Source of the DNA: Streptomyces caniscabiei
Lineage (GTDB): Bacteria; Actinomycetota; Actinomycetes; Streptomycetales; Streptomycetaceae
Length of the DNA: 64,000 nucleotides
Assembly: GCF_014930365.1 (NCBI RefSeq)
Contig: NZ_JABXWI010000003.1
Location: forward strand, 124,001-188,000
Direction: 5' to 3'
Positions 43,055 through 51,731 of the stretch are shown here, piece by piece (position 1 is the first letter of the stretch; each line of letters begins with the position of its first letter). A program made the translations under genes and the position numbers. The notes under the pieces are model-generated. The model made no database searches. It was given only the letters and a program-made list of their open reading frames with translations, and was not told the DNA's origin.

Positions 43055-43639
43055 ATGAACGACGATCGTGCCGCCGCGTACGCCGCCTCGGCCGCCATCT
43101 GGTCCCGTCTCGCCACCCTGCTTCCCGACCCGGAGGACGTCGAACTCGTCCAGGACTGCTGGGACATCGGGGAGCAGGAGGCGGGACTGAGCACACTGGT
43201 GGAACGGCTCACCGAACTGCGCCTGCCCGTCGACGACACCGCGCGGACCCGGATCGCGGTGCTGGCGGAGGAGTGGACGGTGTGGGACCGGCACGGGTCG
43301 GAGATCGCGCACCTGGCGCAGAGCCCCGAACGGCCCCCGCGGCTAAGGGTCTTCGAGGACGGCGCGGAGGACACGATCCCCGCCGCCGAGGTGCTGTCGG
43401 AGCCTCCCTCCCCGACCTCGGAGCTCGTCCCCTGGATCGCCTGTCCGCCCTGCGGCCGGACTTTGGCCCGGTCGCACCGGCGCGAGGAGTGGGGCGGGCT
43501 GTCGTATCTCGCCGAGGCCTACGTCGTCCTCGCCCACGACCGCGCCTTCGCCCCGCTGGTCCTCGACGCGCGGGGGGACGCGGCGGCGTGGTCGGCCCTG
43601 GAGGCGCTGAACAAGGCGTGCGGGTGCGCCTCGGACTGA
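43055..43639 (+). CDS. Hypothetical protein, 194 aa
   Basis: I do not recognise a domain. The protein is acidic and mostly helical in the first half (ASAAIWSRLATLLPDPEDVE) and ends with a CPPCGRTLARSH segment and a C-terminal CGCASD. The CxxC and CxC pairs could bind metal. The ATG has no Shine-Dalgarno site; a TACCCT -10-like hexamer lies at 43042-43047, so translation may be leaderless. It is not obviously linked to its neighbours. Confidence 0.65.
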   Translation: MNDDRAAAYAASAAIWSRLATLLPDPEDVELVQDCWDIGEQEAGLSTLVERLTELRLPVDDTARTRIAVLAEEWTVWDRHGSEIAHLAQSPERPPRLRVFEDGAEDTIPAAEVLSEPPSPTSELVPWIACPPCGRTLARSHRREEWGGLSYLAEAYVVLAHDRAFAPLVLDARGDAAAWSALEALNKACGCASD

Positions 43640-43767
43640 CGGGGCGGCACGTCTTTCACTGTTTCCCCACCGGGCCTTGCGCGTCACACCCGTGAACCTC
43701 GAACCTGAGCACAGTTCGACTTACTCGCGGTTACACCCGCTCCCCCGACCGGAGAGACACCCCCACC

Positions 43768-45087
43768 ATGAGAAGACTTCTCGGCACCCTCACCGCCGGT
43801 GCGATCGCCGTCGCCGGCCTCGCCACCACCGGCGCCACACCGGCCGCGGCCGCCACCAGTGGCACGTTCAACGTGCTGACGTACAACGTCGCCGGGCTCC
43901 CGGAGGGGCTGAGCTCCGGGAGCCCGGAGAAGAACACCCCGCTGATATCGCCGCGCCTCGGGGCGTACGACATCGTGAACGTGCAGGAGGACTTCAACTA
44001 CCACGCGGCCCTGTACGCGGGTGACAACCACCCGTACCGCACCGCCACCAGTGGCGGTGTGCCGTTCGGAGACGGCCTCAACACACTGTCGGACTACGCG
44101 TTCGACGACTTCCAGCGGGTGAAGTGGAACAACTGCACCGGCACCAACTGCCTGACCCCGAAGGGCTTCTCGCTGGCCCGGGTGCGGCTCGACGAGGGCG
44201 TCTACGTCGACCTCTACAACGTGCACACCAACGCCGACTCCGACGACGCGGCCCTCGCCGCCCGCCGCGCCAACGTCACCCAGCTCTCGCAGTTCATCCA
44301 GGCGAACTCTGCGGGCAACGCGGTGATCGTCATGGGTGACACCAACACCCGTTACACCCGCACCGGCGACAACATCCGCTCGCTCGCGTCCGAGAACGGG
44401 CTCACTGACCCGTGGGTGCAGCTGGTCAAGGGCGGTGTCGCCCCCGCCCTCGGCAGCGACGCGCTGGTCTGCCCGACGACCGCCCCCACCAACGACTGCG
44501 AGGTCGTCGACAAGGTCTTCTTCCGCGACAGCAACGTGGTGGACCTGACCGCCACCCGCTACAACAACGACTGGGCGAAGTTCCTCGACTCCGCGGGCGC
44601 CAACCTCTCCGACCACTTCCCGCACACGGTCGACTTCTCCTGGACCCTCAACTCCCGGCTCCGGGCCAGCGACTTCGCCGGCGGCCCGCACGGCACGGCG
44701 TTCACCGACGCCGACGACCTGCCCTCGACCGTCTCGCCCCGCACCCTGACCCTGCGCGGCGCCTCCCGCCTCGACGCGGTCTCGCTCACGCACGACGGCG
44801 GTACGACGCTGACCCACGGCGGCACCGGCGGCACGGCGACCTCGCTCACCCTGGCCGCCGGCGAGCACCTGACCTCGGTGAAGCTGTCGCAGGGCCAGAA
44901 GGACGGGCGCACCCGGATCTTCTCCGCCGCCTTCGGCACGGACAAGGGCCGCTCCCTCGCCTCCGGTACGGCCACCTCGGACACGAAGACCTTCACGGCG
45001 CCCGCCGGCTGGCAGATCGTGGGCTTCACCGGCCGCTCGGGCGACGAGATCGACAAGCTGGGCGTCCTGTACGCGCCGATCGGCTGA
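43768..45087 (+). CDS. Secreted endonuclease/exonuclease/phosphatase-family enzyme with jacalin-like domain
   Basis: 439 aa. A Sec signal peptide (to about residue 30, TPAAAA) precedes an EEP catalytic domain with the usual active-site set: LTYNVAGLP (Asn), IVNVQED (Glu), YNVHTNADS (His), VIVMGDTNTRY (Asp/Asn) and NLSDHFPHTVDF (SDH). The C-terminal 150 residues form a jacalin-type lectin domain (GGPHGTAFTDADDLPSTVSP to IDKLGVLYAPIG). Relatives include sphingomyelinase-like phosphodiesterases and DNases; the lectin domain suggests binding to glycans or cell surfaces. The substrate cannot be told from sequence alone. Confidence 0.85.
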   Translation: MRRLLGTLTAGAIAVAGLATTGATPAAAATSGTFNVLTYNVAGLPEGLSSGSPEKNTPLISPRLGAYDIVNVQEDFNYHAALYAGDNHPYRTATSGGVPFGDGLNTLSDYAFDDFQRVKWNNCTGTNCLTPKGFSLARVRLDEGVYVDLYNVHTNADSDDAALAARRANVTQLSQFIQANSAGNAVIVMGDTNTRYTRTGDNIRSLASENGLTDPWVQLVKGGVAPALGSDALVCPTTAPTNDCEVVDKVFFRDSNVVDLTATRYNNDWAKFLDSAGANLSDHFPHTVDFSWTLNSRLRASDFAGGPHGTAFTDADDLPSTVSPRTLTLRGASRLDAVSLTHDGGTTLTHGGTGGTATSLTLAAGEHLTSVKLSQGQKDGRTRIFSAAFGTDKGRSLASGTATSDTKTFTAPAGWQIVGFTGRSGDEIDKLGVLYAPIG

Positions 45088-45188
45088 CCGCGGACGGCCT
45101 GAGGCCGACCCGCGCTTCGGCTGTCACCCGGCCTCGGGGCCCTTGATCACCGGGCGGTAGCGTCTCTGACCAGCTTGGCGATCCCAGG

Positions 45189-46196
45189 TCAGACGTAGTG
45201 TCTAGCTCGGGTTCTGCCCATCGTGGAGGAGTCGCGTGGACGTGCAGGTGGAAACCCGCGCCCAGTGCTGTTCCTCGTGGCCGGTGTCGGCTGATGGGTG
45301 TGATGGTCGTCGTCACGCTCTGGTGCCGGTGGGCTGCGCGGGGCAGCCGTCCGCGGTCCGTGTGGGCGTGTCCCTCCGGACGCTGGCCCGCCGGGCCCGA
45401 GGAGTTGGCGGGGGAGGGTGTCCGGCGTCGCCTGGGCGTCGGACGTGCTGGGTGTCGCCGGGTGGGTCCGGTCTTGGACCGGTTCGTCCGGCGGGTCTTC
45501 GGCGCGGGGGTGATGACAGCGCCCGCTTCGAGCTTGTCGATCACGGTGCGGATGGCCATGGCCCCGCGGGTGTGGTCGGTGACGGTCTTGCTCTGGTGGG
45601 TCAGGCCGCGTGCGGCGATACGCCGCCACGCGCCCTCGTCGCGGTCGCCCTGCCAGCCGCAGGAGTCGCAGACGGCCCACTTCCAGCCGGGTGTGGCGGG
45701 CCGGTCGGGGGCCCTGCGGTGCCGCAACACCTCCAGGCACTGCGGGCAGTGCCTGGAGGTGCCCCGCGCCGGGACGGTGACCACGGCGATGCCCGCCTCG
45801 GCGGCCAGGTGCCGTATCCGGTCCACGATCTGCCCGCGCACGGCTTGGGAGAGCCGGGTGTTCATAGTGCGGCCCATGCCCCTGGCCTCCATCGAGCGGA
45901 GGTCTTCGACGTAGATCACGGTCGCCGAGGCGGCGATGGCCAGGTCGACGGCCCAGCGTGCGGCCCCCGGCGTCCTCACCGGCGGCCAGCACGTCCACAT
46001 CGGCGGCGTTCCAGTGCTCGGCCAGCAGCGCGGCGGCCATGCCCGAGACCAGATCAGCAGCCCAGCCCACCCTTCCCGCCAGAGCCGAGGTGGACAGGAA
46101 TTCCCCCGTCTCCTCATCCACACCCGTACGCAGCAGGCCACGTACGCAGGCGGTGCGAGCGATCTCGCCCCCGGCAAGCGGCAGTTTCCGGCTCAT
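45189..46196 (-). pseudogene. TnpB-like transposon nuclease remnant with frameshift
   Basis: The 5' half reads from ATG 46196 (MSRKLPLAGGEIARTACVRG) to about GEDAGG. The 3' half continues in another frame from ARWAVDLAIAASATVIYVED. Removing one G from a run of five (plus-strand C-run 45963-45967) joins them. The second half shows the RuvC Glu (IYVEDL), zinc ribbon CPQC and CDSC, and the last Asp (CGWQGDRDEGAW). The RuvC-I Asp region and REC domain of full TnpB are absent, so it is a truncated IS605/IS607-type remnant. An inverted pair CTGACC/GGTCAG (45166/45187) marks a possible element end. The second frame has no stop until 45026, inside the convergent gene. Confidence 0.65.
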
Positions 46197-46407
46197 CTGT
46201 GCCCCCCTTCCCGTCCGCGATGCTGTCATCCGATCAACGACGCTCCCCACGGATGGTCACGCATTCGATCCACGTACCCACATACGACACCGACACCGAG
46301 CACACGGCATGACGCCCGACGGATGAAGAATCACTACGGATATCCAAGGAAATGCGGGACCCTTGGCGTTCTCGGGTCCAGAGGTTCCAGATGAAGAGGT
46401 GGTCTCC

Positions 46408-46980
46408 ATGGCCCGTGCCGGGCTCACCGTCGACCGGGTCGTGGAGGCCGCGGCCGATCTCGCGGACGAGATCGGGTTCGAGAAGGTCACCCTGTCCGCG
46501 CTGGCGCGGCACTTCGGGGTGAAGGACGCGAGTCTGTACTCGCACGTCAAGAACCTCCAGGACCTGCGGACCCGGGTCGCCCTGCTGGCGGGCGGCGAGA
46601 TGATCGACCGGATCGCCGACGCGGTCGCCGGGCGCGCGGGCCGGGACGCGCTGGCCGCCTTCGCCGGGGCCTACCGGGAGTACGCCCTCCAGCACCCCGG
46701 CCGGTACGCGGCCACGCAGCTCCCCATGGACCAGGTCCTCGTCACCGACTCCCCCGCGCTGCGCCGCACCGCCGAGATCACCTACGGCATGCTCCGCGCC
46801 TACGGCCTCGACGAACCCGACCTCACGGACGCCGTACGCCTGCTGCGCAGCACGTTCCACGGCTACTGCGCCCTGGAGGCCGGCGGGAGCTTCGGCGCGC
46901 CGCGGGACGTGGGTCTGTCGTGGTCGAAGGCCGTCGAGGCCCTGCACATGGCGCTGACGCACTGGCCCACCGGCTCTTGA
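46408..46980 (+). CDS. TetR/AcrR family transcriptional regulator
   Basis: 190 aa from ATG 46408 (AGAGGTGG upstream). N-terminal HTH: VVEAAADLADEIGFEKVTLS with ARHFGVKDASLYSHVKN; C-terminal TetR_C-type domain with LLRSTFHGYCALEAGGSF. Such repressors often control an adjacent exporter or enzyme gene, but none is obvious here. The next gene (47040) is on the same strand 59 nt downstream. Residues encoded before 46408 are less conserved. Confidence 0.85.
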   Translation: MARAGLTVDRVVEAAADLADEIGFEKVTLSALARHFGVKDASLYSHVKNLQDLRTRVALLAGGEMIDRIADAVAGRAGRDALAAFAGAYREYALQHPGRYAATQLPMDQVLVTDSPALRRTAEITYGMLRAYGLDEPDLTDAVRLLRSTFHGYCALEAGGSFGAPRDVGLSWSKAVEALHMALTHWPTGS

Positions 46981-47039
46981 GATCTCAAATATTTGCCCTC
47001 GGACGGCAACCTCGTGCCCTTCGGCGGCGACCTCAAGGC

Positions 47040-48449
47040 ATGACACCTGCAACACCCTCACCCTCCGCCCCGCCCAGACACCGTCGTCGCCATCTCGCGC
47101 GCAAGCCCGTCATCGGGTCGCTCGTGGCCGCGTCCGTGCTGGCGGGGGCCTGGTACGCGACCGCCGGGGCGGCGCCCTCGGCCCCCTCGGCGGCCGGTGA
47201 TCTCACCGTCACGAACACGACCGTGAGCCTGCCGGCGAAGTTCCCCTATCTCTCGGCGGGCTACAACAACAGCCGGGAGTGGACGCGGACGGCGACGGCC
47301 GTCGCGCCGAACGGGACCCTGCGGGTCGCCTGGCCGGCCTCGGACGGCATCCATGTCACGCCGCTGACGGCGGTCGGCAAGCGCTCCGGCGCGGACACGG
47401 TCGTCAAGGGGACGAAGGAGGTCGGGGGCCTCGTCGCGCACAACGACGGGTTCGCTCTGCTGACCCGGGTCGCCGACACCAACAAGTGGAAGGAGACCGC
47501 CGCCGCGCTCGTCCGCTACAAGAACGGCAAGCAGGCCTGGCGGACCAAGCTCACCGGCGCCTCCTCCGACGACACGGCCCCGCTGCTCGACGGCCAGCTC
47601 GCCTGGAACGGCAAGAAGTACGGCGCCTACTTCGTGGTGCACGGCGCGGGCGGCTTCGCCGACGGCCACTTCGGCGACAAGCTCGCCTACGTCGGCTCCA
47701 CCGGCAAGAAGCTGAGCGGCGGCTGGGGCTGGGGCTGCTCCCACAACGAGGGCATAGCCCTGCGCGCCGAGACCAGCGGGAACTTCACCTCCCTCTGCTT
47801 CGACGACTGGCGGTCCGGCCTGTTCGTCTCCACCGGCATAGGCGCCCCCGACAACGCGCCCGTCGTCCAGCGTGAGCAGTGCTGGGCCGGTTACTGCGGC
47901 GGCACCTTCGCGGGCCGCACCGGCGACCTGGTGAAGTCCTCCACCGGCCGCTACGCCACCGCGTTCGCCTCACGGGGCGCGGCATCCGCCAAGAAGAACC
48001 CGGACGACTCCAGCGGGCGGGGCTGGACGGTCAAGCCGAGGACCAGCACCCACCAGGTCGCCCTGGCGTTCCTCAAGAACCGGAACACCCCCTCGGGCAA
48101 GCCGGTCTACCTGACCTCCGCCAAGGGCACCGAGCACGTCAACGTGCGCGTCGCCCCGTACGGCAAGGACCGGCTCCTCGTCTCCTACGAGACCCTGAAG
48201 AACGCCAAGTGCGCGAGCGGTACCTGCACCGGCACCTTCACGGGCACCCACTTCCGGCTCGTGGACTGGAACGGCAAGCTCCAGGGCGCGGACAAGGTGG
48301 TGAAGGCGCGTATCTCCGGTGACATCGCCGTCCTGAAGGACGGGACGCTGGCCTGGGCGTACGCGCCCGTCACCCCGTCCTACACGACCGCCCTCACCGG
48401 GGCGTCACCGACCACGAAGACGCTGCGGATCGCTCGTCTGAAGCCGTAG
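47040..48449 (+). CDS. Exported beta-rich protein of unknown function
   Basis: 469 aa. An Arg-rich start (PRHRRRHLARK) and one hydrophobic helix (SLVAASVLAGAWYATAG) form a signal peptide or signal anchor. The rest is a repetitive beta-rich sequence, probably a propeller: RTATAVAPNGTLRVAW, GGLVAHNDGFALLTRV, GWGWGCSHNEGIALRA and REQCWAGYCGGTFAGRTGDL, with several cysteine pairs. No catalytic motif is recognised. Its 3' end overlaps the convergent DUF2264 gene by 56 nt. Confidence 0.75.
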   Translation: MTPATPSPSAPPRHRRRHLARKPVIGSLVAASVLAGAWYATAGAAPSAPSAAGDLTVTNTTVSLPAKFPYLSAGYNNSREWTRTATAVAPNGTLRVAWPASDGIHVTPLTAVGKRSGADTVVKGTKEVGGLVAHNDGFALLTRVADTNKWKETAAALVRYKNGKQAWRTKLTGASSDDTAPLLDGQLAWNGKKYGAYFVVHGAGGFADGHFGDKLAYVGSTGKKLSGGWGWGCSHNEGIALRAETSGNFTSLCFDDWRSGLFVSTGIGAPDNAPVVQREQCWAGYCGGTFAGRTGDLVKSSTGRYATAFASRGAASAKKNPDDSSGRGWTVKPRTSTHQVALAFLKNRNTPSGKPVYLTSAKGTEHVNVRVAPYGKDRLLVSYETLKNAKCASGTCTGTFTGTHFRLVDWNGKLQGADKVVKARISGDIAVLKDGTLAWAYAPVTPSYTTALTGASPTTKTLRIARLKP

Positions 48450-50151
48450 CGCCGCGGTCGAACCGGAATGCCGCCCGCTCGCCGTCGGCCCAGGTCACGA
48501 CCACGTCGTGACCGCCCTCCACCGTCACGGAGACCAGCTCCGTGAGCGGCAGGGGGTCGGGGTCGGCGGTGAGGCGGGCGAGCGCGACGAAGAGGGTGGC
48601 GTCCCCGGCCGTCGTGCCCTCGCATCCGGGGCCGCCGGTCTCCGACAGGCCGTGCGCGGGCGCGAGTTCGGCCCGTACGCCCTCCGCCGCCGCCCACCCC
48701 GTGATCCGCACCGGGGTGCCGGGCGCCGCGCCGCTCACCAACTGGGCACGGACCTCGACCGCGCCCCGGGCCACGACGAGGCCGGTGACCCGGACACCGC
48801 TGTCGCCGACCGCGTGCCGGGACGCGGCCCACCCCTCCCCCACGCCCAGCGGCTCGATGTCGACACGGCTCGCGTCGCCGCCGACGATCACGCTGTTGTC
48901 GTACGTCGCCGCCAGCGCCGCCAGGGGCACGGGTCGCGTCACCGTCGAGTAGGCGAGCCGGGTGTAGAAGGGGTCGTAGCGGACGTCCTCGCTGCCGTGG
49001 TTGTGGAGGCGGACCAGGCCGTCCGTACGGGTCGACTGCAGAAGCCAGTTGGGCGGGCCGAGGGGACGCAGCTCGTCCTCCTGTTCCACCGGTCCCGGCT
49101 CCTCCGTCGCCGTCCACACCTCGTGGTCGGGCGGCAGGAGCAGGCCGAGGAAGCCCTTGCTGGCCCAGTACGGGGAGGCGGGGCCCGAATAGCCTTGCAG
49201 GACGTCGGGGTCCGGGCCGTGCCAGCCCAGCGACAGCAGGCCCCGGTCGTCGACCGCGCCCCGGTCGAGGAAGTACTTCAGCGCGCCCGAGGCCAGCCGC
49301 CGCGTCTGCCCCGGCGACAGCGGCGTACGGCCGGTGAGGGCGCCGAGCCAGAGCGGGACGGTCGTCGCGAAGCGGTAGGTGAGGGAGCGGCCCTGGTGGA
49401 GGGGGGCGCCGTCGCCGCCGAACAGGCGGGCGTAGTCGTCGAGATGGGTGGCGAGGCGGTCGCCGTAACGGGCGAGGAGGTGGTCGTCCTTCGCGAGCCA
49501 GGCGTGCAGCACCGGGTAGAGGTGCATGGCCCAGCCGTTGTAGTAGTCGAACTTGCGGCCGTCGCCGTCGGTGTACCAGCCGTCGCCGAGGTACCACTGC
49601 TCGATCCGGTCGAGGCGCTGCTCGACGACACGGCGGGACAGCTCCGGTTCGTACCCGATCTCTTCGAGGAAGCCGCCGACGGTCACCGGGAACAGCTCCC
49701 AGTTGCAGGGCCACGGTTCGGCGGTGAGCGCGTCGCCGAGCCAGGCCGCCGCGCGCTGTCGGACGCCGTCGTCGAGGCGGTCCCAGAGTTCCTTGCGGGT
49801 CACGCGCAGTGCGAAGGCGATGGAGGCGGCCTCGACGAGGGGCTGGCTACGGTCCTCGATGCGCGGCCAGACGCCGGACACGCCGGCGGCCAGGCCGTCG
49901 GCGTAGCGGGCCAGCGCGGTCTCGTCCCGGCGGAACGCGGCGAGCAGGAGGGTGCGGGCGTATCCCTCCAGACCGTCGGAGAGCCGGCCGGACCAGCTGG
50001 AGCGGTCGCCGGGCAGGTGGTAGAGGGCCCCGTCGGCCGTGGCGTACGGCTCCACGGCGGTCAGCAGGGAGTCGGCCGCGGACTCCCAGTGGGCGCGGGT
50101 GTAGCCGGTGTATGGGCTGAGGGTGCGGTCGTCCTGGGGCTGGGTGTGCAT
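48394..50151 (-). CDS. DUF2264 family protein, possible glycoside hydrolase
   Basis: 585 aa, no signal peptide. DUF2264 alpha/alpha-toroid signature: GDRSSWSGRLSDGLEGYART, WPCNWELFPVTVGGFLEEIG, DGWYTDGDGRKFDYYNGWAM and SPYWASKGFLGLLLP. The C-terminal part is beta-rich. DUF2264 proteins have been associated with uronic-acid-containing plant glycans (I recall family GH154 deriving from it). Here it lies between pectin-active genes, so cleavage of an uronide from imported oligosaccharides is plausible. Weak half-site GCGCTTTCT of the LacI-type motif lies just before the start. Confidence 0.78.
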   Translation of the reverse strand: MHTQPQDDRTLSPYTGYTRAHWESAADSLLTAVEPYATADGALYHLPGDRSSWSGRLSDGLEGYARTLLLAAFRRDETALARYADGLAAGVSGVWPRIEDRSQPLVEAASIAFALRVTRKELWDRLDDGVRQRAAAWLGDALTAEPWPCNWELFPVTVGGFLEEIGYEPELSRRVVEQRLDRIEQWYLGDGWYTDGDGRKFDYYNGWAMHLYPVLHAWLAKDDHLLARYGDRLATHLDDYARLFGGDGAPLHQGRSLTYRFATTVPLWLGALTGRTPLSPGQTRRLASGALKYFLDRGAVDDRGLLSLGWHGPDPDVLQGYSGPASPYWASKGFLGLLLPPDHEVWTATEEPGPVEQEDELRPLGPPNWLLQSTRTDGLVRLHNHGSEDVRYDPFYTRLAYSTVTRPVPLAALAATYDNSVIVGGDASRVDIEPLGVGEGWAASRHAVGDSGVRVTGLVVARGAVEVRAQLVSGAAPGTPVRITGWAAAEGVRAELAPAHGLSETGGPGCEGTTAGDATLFVALARLTADPDPLPLTELVSVTVEGGHDVVVTWADGERAAFRFDRGATASDERSAASSWSVTPR

Positions 50152-50208
50152 GGCGCTGCGCTTTCTGACCGGGGGGAGGAGAGAGGGAGAGGGCGGCTGG
50201 GGTGAGTT

Positions 50209-50429
50209 GTCGGGTGCGGGTCCGGTGGGGCTTCTCGCGCAGTTCCCCGCGCCCCTAAAAGACCAGGCCCCTGCGGGCCTGAAAGCCCACGGCCCTGCGG
50301 GCCTGAAGGGCGACGGGGCTGCGGGCCTGAAAGGCGACGGGGCTGCGGGGTGAAAAGCACGGGGCGCAGCCCCTGCTTTTCAGGGGCGCGGGGAACTGCG
50401 CGAGAAGCCCCACCGACCCGCACCCGACA
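50209..50429. repeat. Palindromic intergenic element, copy E (longest)
   Basis: It fills most of the 340-nt gap 50152-50491. The arms are the same as in the other copies. The interior has at least four consecutive modules of about 24-26 nt built on GCGGGCCTGAAAG and CGACGGGGCTGC, plus the AAAAGCA/TGCTTTT hairpin. It lies 62 nt after the acetylesterase stop codon. The remaining gap contains a separate terminator (50458-50483). Confidence 0.88.
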
Positions 50430-50457
50430 ACACACCTCCCGTTCCGGCAAAACCTGA

Positions 50458-50483
50458 GGCGCCCCGGTTCCGGTCGGGGCGCC
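50458..50483 (-). terminator. Terminator after the acetylesterase gene
   Basis: A 9-bp stem GGCGCCCCG / CGGGGCGCC with an 8-nt loop, 8 nt after the stop codon of the minus-strand acetylesterase gene; the palindromic element E follows it. Confidence 0.7.
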
Positions 50484-50491
50484 CCAGGCGT

Positions 50492-51538
50492 CTATCCCAC
50501 CCTGGTCTTCCCCTCCGGCACCAGCCCCAGGGCGACGAGTCCGTCACGGACGAGCCCGGCGTAGACCGTCGCCCCGTGCACGGACGTATGGGTGTTGTCG
50601 CGCTTCTCGTTGTACAGGTACAGCGCCTTGGACCCCTCCGTCCCCAGCGACTCCACCAGCGCCTTCGTCCCGGCGGTGAGGTCGATCAGCGGCACGTCCC
50701 CCGCCGCCGCGACCTCACGCGTGACCGCCGGGTGGTCCACGCCCAGCCCGTTCACCAGCAGGGCCGTGCCGTTGTTGAGCGTGCCGTCGGAGTTGAACCA
50801 GCGGCGGACGATCGGGGTGACCAGGACGGGCCGGCCGCCCTTCTCGCGGACACCCGCGACCAGCGTCTCCAGGTTGGCCCGGTACGTGGCCTCGTCGGTC
50901 TGCTTGTCGTTGTGGGCCAGCTGGATCAGCACCAGGTCGCCCCGGCGGATCTGCGGCTGGACGGTGGCCCACAGCCGGGAGTCGGCCAGGTAGGACACCG
51001 TGCTCTCGCCGGAGTCGGCGTAGTTGGCGACCGAGACGCCCTTGCGGAGGTACTGCGGGAGCTGCTGGCCCCAGCCGGAGTAGGGGTCGCCGGGCTGGTC
51101 GCAGACCGTGGAGTCACCGACGAGGAAGATCTGGCGGGCCCGCTTCGCGGGGGTCACCCGGATGTCGGCCAGCGCGGGCGCGGAACCGCCGACGGCCAGG
51201 TCGAGGCCGGGGGTGCCGGCCGGGCCGGTCGGCTCGCCCTCGGGGGTGCGGACGTTCACGGTGAAGCTGCGGAGGACGGTGTCCCCGGCCTCCGTGGCCG
51301 TCTCGGCGAGCAGCGTGCGGCGCGTCTCGCCGGTGATCTTCGTGCTCGCCGCGTCCTGCCCGCCGAGGCGGACCGTGACGTCGTACGTGCCGTCCGGGAC
51401 GTCGAAGTGGCAGGCGTTCGCGGCGCAGTTCTCCAGGCCCAGCGCGGGGCGGCCCCGGTGCGCCTCGGCCGGCGCGGCCGCCAGGACGGTGCCCAGGGTC
51501 GCGGCCGCCGTCAGTGCGGCGACGGTGAAACGTCTCAT
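50492..51538 (-). CDS. Secreted rhamnogalacturonan acetylesterase (SGNH hydrolase)
   Basis: 348 aa. A signal peptide (to about APAEAH, residue 27) precedes a beta-domain (about 30-125) and the SGNH hydrolase domain: block I IFLVGDSTVCDQ (nucleophile Ser), block II Gly in NYADSGEST, block III QLAHNDKQ (Asn) and block V DNTHTSVHGA (catalytic Asp/His). The pattern matches rhamnogalacturonan acetylesterases of the RhgT/YesT type, which remove acetyl groups from RG-I and open the backbone to lyases. It is divergent from the PL4 lyase gene, with which it shares a control region. The ATG has GAGGAG upstream. Confidence 0.85.
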   Translation of the reverse strand: MRRFTVAALTAAATLGTVLAAAPAEAHRGRPALGLENCAANACHFDVPDGTYDVTVRLGGQDAASTKITGETRRTLLAETATEAGDTVLRSFTVNVRTPEGEPTGPAGTPGLDLAVGGSAPALADIRVTPAKRARQIFLVGDSTVCDQPGDPYSGWGQQLPQYLRKGVSVANYADSGESTVSYLADSRLWATVQPQIRRGDLVLIQLAHNDKQTDEATYRANLETLVAGVREKGGRPVLVTPIVRRWFNSDGTLNNGTALLVNGLGVDHPAVTREVAAAGDVPLIDLTAGTKALVESLGTEGSKALYLYNEKRDNTHTSVHGATVYAGLVRDGLVALGLVPEGKTRVG

Positions 51539-51590
51539 TGCGGCTCCTCACAGGGGTGACATGACCCGGCGGCTGGACGGTACATCGTTT

Positions 51591-51604
51591 GGCAAGCGCT
51601 TTCT
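51591..51604. promoter_or_regulatory. LacI-type operator, site 3
   Basis: GGCAAGCGCTTTCT contains the 8-bp palindrome AAGCGCTT and fits RGYAANCGNTYTCY. It lies in the 193-nt divergent gap between the acetylesterase and rhamnogalacturonan lyase genes and could control both. Confidence 0.55.
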
Positions 51605-51644
51605 AGATGTCGGCCCACTTTCACAAGATTGTCAACTTCCTCCT

Positions 51645-51662
51645 CGCGAAAGCCCTTTCGCG
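51645..51662. promoter_or_regulatory. Second palindrome before the rhamnogalacturonan lyase
   Basis: CGCGAAAG-CC-CTTTCGCG, a perfect 8-bp inverted repeat with a 2-nt spacer, 70 nt before the lyase start. It differs in its centre from the LacI-type site 40 nt away, so it may bind another regulator. Confidence 0.5.
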
Positions 51663-51731
51663 AAAACGATTCAACTGTCACTCTTCCGAATCACCCGCAC
51701 TCCCCCCACGCACCTCCGAGGAGGCACCCCC

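Noticed and set aside
45026..45188. Extension of the TnpB-like frame into the EEP gene
   Set aside because: Similarity to TnpB ends near 45420; the rest is open only by composition and overlaps a good convergent gene.
51108..51731. N-terminal extension of the PL4 lyase frame
   Set aside because: The Tat signal and ribosome site fix the start at 51732; the upstream part is antisense to the acetylesterase gene and promoter.
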